The notes under the pieces: model-generated
Database searches by the model: none
What the model saw: the letters and a program-made list of their open reading frames with translations, nothing else
Told to the model about the DNA's origin: nothing
In this document: positions 1 to 21,318 of the stretch, piece after piece
Layout: each line of letters begins with the position of its first letter
Position numbering within the stretch: position 1 is the first letter of the stretch
Assembly (NCBI RefSeq): GCF_036324505.1
Contig: NC_086357.1
Coordinates: 25,758,293-25,822,292, forward strand
Direction: 5' to 3'
Source of the DNA: Eleginops maclovinus
Lineage: Eukaryota > Chordata > Actinopteri > Perciformes > Eleginopidae
Length of the DNA stretch: 64,000 bases
Program-made: the position numbers and the translations under genes

Positions 1-11585
<11,585 letters not shown>

Positions 11586-11681
11586 GGCGTTCAATCCGCC
11601 CCCAGCCCCCCCCCCCAATCTCACCCCCACACCACCACGTCTGTCATTTCACGCCTGCTGTTGGAACATTCCTCTGGGTTC

Positions 11682-12225
11682 GAGTGGTGCAGGGATGAAG
11701 TGATTGAAAGTTACCAAACGGGTTCCCTCGCCTAAAAAGCGATTCTTCCACTGGCTTTTGGACTGAAAATAATCTGTGGCAAACACACGGCTCTGATACT
11801 TATTGTTCAGCAGGATAATCTCCACTGAATAACACCACTTTAAGAATGTCTGAAGCATAAATGCAATCTCCAGAGGTAAAAAGCTAACGTTAGGCTATCA
11901 AGTGGCTCGGTCACATGACATCACGGCCAAGCAGAATCAGAATTGACTTTATTGCCAGGTACGTTCACACATACAAGGAATCTTTCTGTGGTGAAAGTGC
12001 AAACATAAACACAATGAATATTTGTTTATAAAGTTTAGCATGCTGACATTACGCACTCTCACTAGCCTCTTGTTAGCATGCGGCCATGAATTCATCCGTC
12101 GTAGAACAAAAAGGCTAAACATCTTAAGCTTGTGTTTACCACAGACTTTATTTGAGGCAAAAAGACGAGGGAACCTGAAAATGCTGACTCATTTCTGTGT
12201 CTTAAGACTCATTCCTGCACCACTC
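11682..12225 (-). mobile_element. MITE, copy 2, inside the tp63 3' UTR
   Basis: Bounded by GAGTGGTGCAGGGATGAAGT at the left and GACTCATTCCTGCACCACTC at the right, which is an exact inverted match over 19-20 bases to the left end of copy 1 at 9352. It lies in the opposite orientation to copy 1 and is about 140 bp longer, with an extra internal block that includes a LINE-tail-like piece at 11932-12005. Because it lies after the stop codon and before the poly(A) signal, it is expected to be part of mature tp63 mRNA. Confidence 0.72.
11932..12005 (-). repeat. Retroelement 3'-tail fragment nested in the MITE
   Basis: Read on the minus strand it ends CAATAAAGTCAATTCTGATTCTG, the kind of 3' tail seen on teleost LINE/SINE families. 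Similar tails occur at 34740-34810 (TAAATAAAGCTTCTTGAATC) and 60758-60840. It is absent from MITE copy 1, so it was added after the two copies diverged or belongs to a different subfamily. Confidence 0.5.
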
Positions 12226-13103
12226 TTAGTGCAAAAGCAAAGGAACAAAAAATCACTGCACTTACTTTGCATTGTTGTCGTTAGCTGCGAGGAAACAAAC
12301 GCGGCGTTGAGCAAAAGGTGCATTTTATTATGTTCTAATTTCTTGAGAGCACTTAAGAAATGCTGAGGATTTCAGGCTTTATTTTTTTGTGTTTTTTTTC
12401 ATTCCCATTTAAGAGCTTGACTGGAAACCAAACTGGCATTAGAGGGATTATACGGGCTTATATTTCTGCAGCATCAAAGTGTATTTGTTCTGTTTCTGGT
12501 TGTGCAGGTTAGACACTGGGTTTCATTTTAAGTCAGCATTGATTGTAAACATTTCAAACGTTTCCTGTCAGAAGTATTATGTCAATTGATGGGCGATTTC
12601 GTGTTTCTGCTTCTATATTTTGCTTTTTTTAATGTCTATTGTGAGATCAACGCATCAGCTTTTTGTGAAGTATGTGTTAAAGAGACGGGTGTAGCCACGT
12701 ATAGGCCTTAACGCTCTTGACCCAGTGTTTCTACTATGACTGATGTCCTTCTGACTTAATGCAAACGTTCGCATTAAACCGCTGTTTTTTCTACTTATGA
12801 ACCGAGTTTTGGTAGAGGTTTATTCATTTGGTAACTGGCCAAAACCTGATAGATGTATATAAATTTGTATAGTTATTTTGTTTTTATAAAGTCTCCCTTA
12901 AAAAACGAATCAAACGAACAATGATGTGAATAAAACTCAGCGAGAACAAAGTCTGGATTAATTCTCCGTCACCAGCCCTACTTTGTCTCAGTAGCCAGCA
13001 TTGTTAGAAAAAGCAGAGACCGTCTGCATCTTTTTTTCATGTTTTTGTACAATGTGTTGTAAATATTATGCAATATACCAAGGGTATTCTGATATAAATC
13101 TGA

Positions 13104-13109
13104 AATAAA
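13104..13109 (+). terminator. tp63: tp63 polyadenylation signal
   Basis: AATAAA in CTGAAATAAATATCC. It is the last plus-strand signal before the minus-strand zbtb11 3' end, so the most likely end of tp63 alpha transcripts. Confidence 0.6.
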
Positions 13110-13742
13110 TATCCATACTTGCTGTATCGCATGTCCAAACTCCTTCGTGTCAATTTATTTCATCTGGAAATATCCCTTTTGTGGTTTCATAAGTTACTGA
13201 CACGCACTTTTGGTTATTGGGGTCTAAACTAAGCATCTAGATGTTGACTTTGTGCTCATTTCAAACTGTTAACATATCAACTTCTGCTCCTCTTTTGAGA
13301 TAATGACTAAGAACTTTACTCTAAGCCTTATCGAATTGAAAGGTCTTAATATAATAAAGCAATTGCAAGAATTACAAAGTACACAATTCCTTTATACAGC
13401 AATCAGAAAATAGTGATTTATTTCAGTTGAACGTTTTGATCAGGATTATTTCATTCTTATTTACCTTGAAAGGAGAACTGTTTTGTTTCAGATATTTAAG
13501 GGATGACAGAATAAGTTAAAGATCAAGCATTTTCTGCACCTTGAGCTTCCTTTTTTTAAAAGACCTACATTTTTGTGTTTGAGTGGAATTTTTCAGTTTG
13601 CTTTCCCCTTATGTCACCACTTGGGGAGTAGAGAACAGGAACACACAAAGTTGTAAGAGGTTTTCTCCGACAGCAGCAAAAGATGGAGGCGTGACAAAAT
13701 GAAATAACTTCAGCCGGATCAAACTGTGTCTCTTCTCTACCT

Positions 13743-13748
13743 TTTATT
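13743..13748 (-). terminator. zbtb11: Proximal polyadenylation signal of zbtb11
   Basis: AATAAA on the minus strand, about 110 bases after the zbtb11 stop codon. A second, distal minus-strand AATAAA lies at 13417-13422. Which one is used cannot be told from sequence alone. Confidence 0.45.
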
Positions 13749-13858
13749 CCTCTGAGTACCAAACATCGTGAACCTGTAACTCCTCAGTCCCTTACCTCAA
13801 CATATTTACAAAAATATTAATCTTTTTACATTCTGCTGCAGTCATTCAGTCCATCCAG

Positions 13859-14753
13859 TTACTCCACCTCCGCCACATCACCCACCTCCACCTCCATGGT
13901 CTCGATCACCTCCCCTGCCTCCTCCTCCTCCTCCAGCTTGGGGTCCGTGAGCCCCTGCTGAGAGAGGACGTAGTTGACGACCTGCATGATGCCCTGATCG
14001 GACAGCGTGGACAGCGAGCCGTCGGTCACCGCCTGCACGGCCTCCACGGCCTCCACCGTCTCCTCGGTGATCAGCACCGTCTCGATCTGCTCGGCGGGCG
14101 GTTGCCGGGCGGGTCTCAGCTCCGGCGGCAGCTCGGAGGCCAGGATGCTGACGGCGTGCTCCACCTGCGTGCCCTGGTTGTGAAACTGCAGCGTGTCTTT
14201 CTCCAGCATGATCTTCCCCGGCAGGTTGTCCCCGTGGTACTTGGCCATGTGTTTGCGCAGCGTGCGGGCGTCGATGTGCGCCTCCTGGCACATCGGGCAG
14301 ACGTACGGGCGCTCGCCGGTGTGCGTTCGGACGTGGCGCTTCAGAGAGCGAGCGTCCGCCCACGCCACGCCGCAGGTCAGGCACTCGAAGGGCTTCACAC
14401 CTGGGGGAGAGACGGTGGAAAATGTATCATAAGGACCCCCAACCGAGCTGAGGAAAAGCACTTATCTGTTCTTCAATAACAAAAGAATTACAGTTTAAAA
14501 GATAAAACAGAACAATAAGTCCCAAGTAAGAGGAGTTGAGTTGGAAATATAATAAACAGTATAGCAGTTCTCACCCTGGTGGTTGTTGATGTGGCGCCGG
14601 TACTCCCTCAGCTGAGTGAACTTCCTGCCACACTGCTCACACTCTCTCTCCAGGTTCTGCTTCACTCGCCCCTTCTTCCCGTGCGTCGCTTTCTTCACGT
14701 GTCTCCGGAACAACGCCTTCTCGAAGAACTCCTTCCCACACACGTTACACCTG

Positions 14754-14803
<50 letters not shown>

Positions 14804-17800
14804 AATACCTGGGAAGATAAATCCCAGAACAACTGATGATTCATTCTAATAAAACTCGTCCTCCTTCTTCTTCGGTGGTGCTGGACTCACTTGAAGGGCT
14901 CGGCCACGCTGTGCGACTTGACGTGGGAGTACCAGTCCTTCTTCCAGCTGTAGCACTTCCCGCACACCTGGCACTGGAACGGTTTCAGACCCATGTGTTT
15001 GTTCATGTGCTGCTGCAGGTCTTTGGCTTCGTAGAACCTCTTGTCACAGCTGCAGGGAGAACCAGAGAGGACACTTTTACACACTGCTGCAGGGAGGACG
15101 TGTTATTGTAGCATCTCCCTGCTTCCCTCAAACAAAACAGGATTCCTCACGTGGATTTTGGAATAGCACAGAAAATAAAGACGTGCTTGTATGCCGACTC
15201 ATTTTAGGACTATAAACCATGAGTATACAAATTAAAAAGGAGAGCGAAGAGAGACTCACTGGGCGCAGGCGAAGGGCCGGATGTCGGGTCGGGGCTGGTG
15301 CTTCTTCAGGTGTTTGCTCAGCGCTGACGCGCGGTGGAAAGTCGCTCCACATGTGTTGCAGAGGTACTTTGATTCACCTGGTAAAACATGAAGAAATACT
15401 TCAATTAAAATCAAATAACGACTCCTATCTCACACCGTAGTTTAGAATAAGATCTTGTCTTCTTGATGAATATATTGAATACTTCTGTGCTTTCATTGTT
15501 CCTTTTATCTCAAAGGGCTTAAAGGGCTTGGATCCCTCCAACTTACTTTATTACTAAATGGGGACCCAAAAGATATTTTAAACAATACATTTCACGAATG
15601 TTCTAAACTTAAAAACACCACACTACATTTGAAAACATTTTAAGGACTTCCAGCACTTTTACAAAAGCTTGCATTTTGTCTTGTGATTTACTTCATGTTG
15701 AGATCTTACACTGCATTGTGACTTTTATACTTTTAGTTTTCTTATTTATTTCTGTGTTTTTTTGCACAAAAATTCCATGTGATTCCTTTTGTGTGATTTG
15801 CCAGGAGAAAGCTTAGAGATAGAGACCTCATAACTTGGAATAGAAACTTGAACCATCATGTATTTCCGCTGACCTGTGTGCAGGCTGGTGTGCTCCTCCA
15901 TGCTCCTCTTGCTGACGAAGGACTTCTTGCAGAACTCGCACTGGAACTGCTTGCTGACGTCGTGCAGCGCGCGGTGCATCTTCAGGCTGTGTTTGTGGGC
16001 GAACGTCTTCCCGCACACCTTGCAGGAGTGCGGCCGCACGCCGGTGTGGTTCAGCATGTGGATCCGCAGCGAGTACAGCTTGGGCAGCGTCTTCCCGCAG
16101 ATGTCGCACACAAACTCCCTCTTGGTGTTCGGAGACTGAGTTTTGTCCTCCAGGTCGCTGTCCCCCACCCTGCCCTCGGGGGGCGGCTCGACGGGGGGTT
16201 TGATGATGGCCGCTCGCTGGCTGCTCTGCTGCTTGTGTCGGGCGAGGTGAGCGCGCAGCGAGGCGGCGTACTGGAACTCCTTACTGCACAGCTGCAGGGA
16301 AACACATGAATACTGTCAGAATCAGACCGATGCTCCGTCTACATAAATAAAAGAATTAAGAATAAATATAATTTAAAAAGAAAATATTTATATCACAAGA
16401 AGTTAAAGCAGAACGTCCATAATATGCCGTATTTATATAATATAATAAAAGGAAATAATATCATTTTAATTAATAAATTACATAAATAGGTTTTAAAATC
16501 AATTAAAAAATACTGCAGCATTTGAATGTTGATCTTAAAGTCAAACTCGTGAATGAAGCTTCAATCTCTTCTCTGCAGCCTCTAAATCATTAAACGTAAT
16601 AAACCCTGACATGTTGTCCCCACACTGAAACTCACGCTGCACTTGTATCCGCGCGCCTTCTCGTGTTTGAGCGTGTGCATGATGAGGGCGTAGCGTCTCT
16701 GGAAGGACATGCCGCACTCGGAGCAGCTGTGCTCCCCGTCCACGGCGCTCTCTGGAGGCTTCCCGTCCAGTTTCACCCCCCCGCTCTCTGGCTCCGCCTC
16801 GTTTTCTCCAGCCTCCTCTGCGATTGGATCTCTGGTGGGCGTCTTGTTCTTCATGGCGCTGATCTCTGGCTCCGCCCCCCCTTCAGACACAGCCTGTGTT
16901 TCATCCTGAGGATCCACCGGCTGCTTCGGGGGTCTTCCTCTCTTACCATGCCTCGGGGCCGTCTGGAAACACAACCATGGTCAATATCTACAGACCGTTT
17001 ACATGCACACAAAACTATAGACCACATGTGGCCCCTTTAAATTGTAGAGGTGTACCTTGGGGGTGGTGGGTCGTGGTGGTGTTGACGCTTTCTTCCCCTC
17101 CTCCTCCTCCTCCAGCCCCATGTGTAAACGAGCGTACCCCCCCTCAGCGATGGAGCGCTGCCTCAGCCGCCTCCTGTTGGGCTCATCTGACTCCAGTTTT
17201 TCTCCGTGGCTCTCCTCATCCGCCTCCGGCTCCTCCTCCTCCAGCGGAATGAACTCCTCCACCTCCGGCTCCACCGCCACCTCCTCCTTCTTCACTTTAG
17301 CCGGGCGTCCTCGCTTACGTTTCTGCGGCGCTGCTTCTACCTCCACCTGAGGAGACTCCGCCCCCCCCGCCTCCGCCTCAGAGGAGAGTTTCACGACCTC
17401 CGAGGGGCTCACTTTGTCCGGGTCCACGTTTATGACAAAGCCCACCTTCGCCTCAGCGCTCTGCGGCTCCTCCATCGCCAAACAAGCCGACACCACCGCT
17501 AAACTCTCGCTGGCTCCCGCCTGCCCGCTGTGAGTCACCACCGTCATGGTCTCCTCATCGGCGTCCTCTGCACCGCGGGAAATCAGCGTCATGGTCTCCC
17601 CTGCTTCAAGCTCCTCACTGTTTGTGATCAGAGCCATGCTTTCTGTTTCTCCCGCCTCCATCTGATCCCCATCCCCCGCTTCAGGTACCTCCATCTGTGG
17701 GACAAACCCCTCTGACGCCGCTACGAACGCCAAAGGCTCTCCGGTGACGGGGACGCCGCTCTGTGTCACCACCGCCCGGCCATCGCTCTCGATGGTGACC

Positions 17801-19790
17801 ACGAATTCCTCGTCCTTGGAGCCTTCCTGATTGGCCGGCTCCATGGACACCACGGTGTGAACGTCTCCCCGCTGGTACACCGTCAGCTTCTGCTCCTCCA
17901 CCTTCTTGTGGATGGACTCGCAGATCTGCAACACCTCCGTCATCAGCAGGTGGCGGGCCAGGTTGGCGATGTCGGCCATGACGCAGAAGTTGAAGGTGAG
18001 CAGGGAGGTGTAGGCGAAGTCCAGCAGTGGGAGGAAGCTGGCTTTGGTGAATCCTGGGGAGAGGAGGAAGAGGAAGGTGAGACACTGAGCTTCTTTTGAT
18101 GATGGTGTTGGTGAGAAGGTTCTGATTTCTTGATGGAGCGGCGAGGAAGAGTCGATACAAATATGGTGTTTTGTTGGTTTACTACTTAATGAATTTAATA
18201 TGTAGCTTAAAAGCCAAAATGAATGTTATAAAAACGTCCAATAAATAAATACAAACATGTCTTTTTTTAAATAACAAAGGTAATAAGCACAACATAGACA
18301 AAGAGCATGATCTCTCACCGGAGAGATCGACCACCGCCTCGTGCGTGGACGCGGCTCCCTTCTCGAAGAACAGCTCGTTGAAGTACTCGCTGCAGGCGGC
18401 GAGGACGGCTTTGTGAGCGCGGTACTCGTCTCCCTCGATGAGCAGCGTGATGTCGCAGAACTGATTCATGAGTCGCTGCTGGTTCAGTTTGTCCAACATC
18501 GTCTGGCTGTGTTTGGGCAGGAACTGATTCACCTCCCCCTTGCTGTCCACCTAGGGAAACACACACACACACACACATGAAAACACTTTAAAAATGCAAG
18601 TGTCAAATCATCATCACACATATCTAAATAATGAACAAACAAACAAGTGAAACTTACAAAGACGAGTTCGTGCTTGGCCAAAGCTTTGTGTCTCAGTTTA
18701 CCAGACAGGTCGGCAAAGACTAAATTATCTCCCTCTTCATCCTCCTCCTCCTCTTCCTCCTCATCGTTAGCGTTGGCGGTGGTTCTGCGTCGCCCCGGAC
18801 GCGGGAAAAGTCGAGTTCCCCCGCTGTCATCCACACTGCGTCTGCTTAGACACTCTGGACACTCTCTGATGATGTCCTTCACCTGCTTCAGGATACCTGA
18901 GGGAGACAGAAATAAAGGACAGGTCATTCACAGCGAGACAAATCTGAGAAAAATGGACATTTAAGGCACTGGGACATGATAACACATAATACCCTGTATT
19001 ATTGTAGAATATTTACACTTATTTTGTTCCCCACCTCTCCACCAGTAGCAAAAAAAAAGTCTCAACAACATTTTTAATGTTTAAATTCCAAAAGAAACAC
19101 CAGAGTACTTTATCTGAGCATTTTCAATGTTATAAAACACAGCACGATTCTCTTCTTTATAAAAGCTATACTTATTAATGATGTTATTTGTATTATTCTA
19201 ATTACAATGAGCCTATTAGCAAATATTCTTTTTGATAAATACAGAGGGGGGTAACCTGTCGTAAATTGTGAATTTAAATACAATAATATTGTGTCGATCA
19301 TGACAACAGCAAAAAAAAGTTCAAAGCATAATTACTTAGGTTAACCACTAGATGGAGACAGAGAGTAACAGTGACTGTGGCGTATATTTACATTAATAAA
19401 ACCTCAATTTTATATTAGTTTTCTGGCAGATTTAACCACATTTAAGTGCCTATTTAAAATTAAACTTTATTGCTCACCTCTCCACCAGTACTTCTGGGAG
19501 ATAGAGTCCCAGGTCAGCTGCTGGTTCAGGTGTTCCCCGCCTTCGGAGACAACATGCGCCGCAGTGATGAGCTCCCTCCGCCGGCCGTCCTGCAGCACCA
19601 CTTCCAGCTCTGTGAAGTCCTTCTGCCCCTTCAGCCGCCTCTGGTAGAACAGAGTCCCGCTACGCACCACGTAGCAGGTTGCTGCTTTGCGGATCTTTCT
19701 CTTGGTGTTCCCGGGAGTCCCGGCTGCGTACGGCTCCCTCTCATCGGTAAGATAGCGGATGATGGCCCGGTAGCTTTCTTCGCTCGACAT
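13859..19790 (-). CDS. zbtb11: Zinc finger and BTB domain-containing protein 11 (complete)
   Basis: Nuclear BTB/C2H2 zinc-finger regulator. Ten exons in transcript order: 19790-19478, 18896-18658, 18550-18319, 18053-17056, 16962-16636, 16291-15874, 15377-15260, 15049-14891, 14750-14575, 14400-13859. All have GT-AG borders, and the sum is 3522 bases: 1173 codons plus TAA. ATG at 19790 is chosen because MSSEESYRAIIRYLTDEREP matches the family start; upstream in-frame extension has no ATG. Domains: N-terminal integrase-like HHCC zinc-binding region (AAHVVSEGGEHL ... WWRGILKQVKDIIRECPEC); an acidic run; the BTB/POZ domain (NQQRLMNQFCDITLLIEGDEY onward to ADIANLARHLLM); a long acidic linker with two AT-hook-like cores, KRKRGRPAK and GKRGRPPK; then twelve C2H2 fingers from CSECGMSFQRRYALIMH to CPMCQEAHIDARTLRKH; and an acidic C-terminus. 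It is longer than the roughly 1050-residue human protein, mostly in the linker. Introns 2 and 8 end in (TG)n tracts. Confidence 0.97.
14756..14799. repeat. (CA)22 microsatellite at the exon 9 splice acceptor of zbtb11
   Basis: On the coding (minus) strand this is a (TG)22 run followed directly by TGCTCAG, the acceptor of the exon starting at 14750. The run occupies the place of the polypyrimidine tract. Confidence 0.95.
18559..18577. repeat. Short (CA)n microsatellite at the exon 3 splice acceptor of zbtb11
   Basis: On the coding strand it reads (TG)9 then TTTCCCTAG, the acceptor of the exon starting at 18550. It is the second (TG)n-associated acceptor in this gene. Confidence 0.85.
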
Positions 19791-20050
19791 GTCGTAACCG
19801 ACACCAGCGCTTTTTACACTCAAATCCGGGGGTTCTGCCGCCCACCTCGGCTTGTAAAATTGTGATTTGAATTTTAAATTGTAGATAACGGGAAATGTTA
19901 ACGCAGGAATAACATTTCACATTGTTTTCTTTAAGACGGAACTGCAGTTCTCGATCGTCGGGGTGGACTTGCTGCCCGAACAGACAAAATGGCTGCTGCA
20001 CAACCGGACGTGGCGTCAGTGGTGTGGCGGAAGCAGGTCGTGAATGTCTT
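19791..20050 (-). promoter_or_regulatory. zbtb11: Putative zbtb11 promoter region
   Basis: A locally GC-richer segment just upstream of the zbtb11 start, flanked by very AT-rich DNA. Visible motifs on the plus strand: AAAATGGCTGC at 19986-19996 (resembles a YY1 site), TGGCGTCA at 20011-20018 (CRE-like) and CGGAAG at 20028-20033 (ETS core). No TATA box is seen. The start site is not determined. Confidence 0.45.
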
Positions 20051-20120
20051 CCGCCACAAGAGGGCGCCGTGTGCAAACTTATATATGAACACCACAGACT
20101 GTAGGCTTTTATATGATTAG
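19989..20120 (+). other. Divergent 43-codon ORF in the zbtb11 promoter
   Basis: ATG (within AAAATGGCTGCTGC) to TAG, encoding a short basic peptide starting MAAAQPDVASVVWRKQ. It begins within 200 bases of the zbtb11 start, on the other strand, so it could be the start of a divergent transcript; it could equally be chance, since ATGGC overlaps the YY1-like motif. No family was recognised. Confidence 0.2.
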
Positions 20121-20537
20121 AGAATGACTATAATGTAAGTATAACAGAGGCAACAGTCTAGAGAAATCTTTTGAATTAAGTTATTTGTTCCAATTTTTTA
20201 AAACAATGTTATTTTTTTTAATGTATTTCAGTATCATTATTAAAGTATTTTCTTCATTTACAACTTAATTTAAAACATTGTTTGGTCTGAATTTTAGTAT
20301 CATTTTTGTGTTTTTCCTTTACTTGTTATATATCAATTTAAGTATCACAATTATATATTTTTGATCTTCATTCGGGTGTCTTTAATAGATTTATTTAGTA
20401 TTTTTTTTATTATTTTTGATTTTCAATTATATATATTCATTTAAGTGTCATTATTTTTATTTAATTTTTTACAATTTATTGATATAAATACAAAATAATA
20501 TAATATAGTAATATTTTAAACTGTAGAAAACGTATAT
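20121..20537. other. AT-rich spacer
   Basis: Very AT-rich sequence with T- and A-runs. No ORF, RNA gene or clear repeat recognised. Confidence 0.6.
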
Positions 20538-21058
20538 CAGTGATTCTTGAGACAAGGGACAAAACAGGTTTTCATTTTCAAAAAGAATATTTTGATAATT
20601 TGCTAAATATATGAATAGTTTTGTTCAATTATTTATTGTCTATCCAAACATGCTTTGGTTCAACCTCCCAGTTGTATATGTTTAATATAAATTGCAATTT
20701 TGCTGGATCAGCACTAATTTTTTGTCAACACCGTCAGAAACATAAAAATACTTTTATTGATTCTTTTAAATTATGTTATCACATTGATTTTCACTCATCA
20801 GGTGAAAGTTCCCCTAATTATGCACAAATATTTTGAAATCAATGAAATGCCAGTTTTAAAGCCAGAGAAGTCAATGATTAATTACTATAATTGAAATCGT
20901 ACATATCAGATACATTTGTCTTTAACCTCCAGACTTAACAGTGACATTTTTAAGCATAAGAAATACACATGAACGTTGGACATGTGTTAGTCTCTGAACA
21001 TATATCCTTCAAGGAATAAAACACGTGCCCTTTTTAAAGAAATAGTAAAGAAAAGTGA

Positions 21059-21154
21059 TCTGACGGAGTTGACAACGCACAAACGGAGTTGACAGGGCAC
21101 TGATGGAGTTGACAGGGCACTGATGGAGTTGACAGGGCACTGATGGAGTTGACA
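21059..21154 (+). repeat. Five-copy 20-bp tandem array inside the transposon
   Basis: Units TGATGGAGTTGACAGGGCAC, with the first two units diverged (TGACGGAGTTGACAACGCAC, then AAACGGAGTTGACAGGGCAC) and the last running into AAATT. The core GGAGTTGAC is one base different from the GGTGTTGAC core of the other subterminal motifs. Confidence 0.9.
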
Positions 21155-21318
21155 AATTAAAATTGCAGGAACGATAAAATCATCACCAACTGGAAAAATC
21201 TCATCCAAAATGTCTTTCTGAACTTTCACAAAACTCTAATACTCGAAGACACTTGATATTTAGAATTATTTTCTTGAATAACGGCTAAGAAAGGGACAAT
21301 GTTTTCAGGAACAGTTTA

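Larger units (their letters stand above)
11586..13130 (+). other. tp63: tp63 3' untranslated region
   Basis: Follows the TGA at 11583-11585. It contains a complete MITE (11682-12225) and AATAAA signals at 12929-12934 and 13104-13109. The second signal, preceded by TGTTGTAAATATTATG, looks like the main end. The UTR length of about 1.5 kb is inferred from these signals only. Confidence 0.6.

Noticed and set aside
14102..17715. Long plus-strand ORFs opposite zbtb11 exons
   Set aside because: They are antisense shadows of GC-rich zinc-finger and acidic-linker exons; the minus frame carries the conserved domains and splice sites.
19791..19823. An 11-codon N-terminal extension of zbtb11
   Set aside because: It would need a TTG start; the ATG at 19790 matches the family N-terminus.
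21059..21154. CRISPR-like direct repeats
   Set aside because: The units are contiguous 20-mers without spacers, in a eukaryotic transposon.
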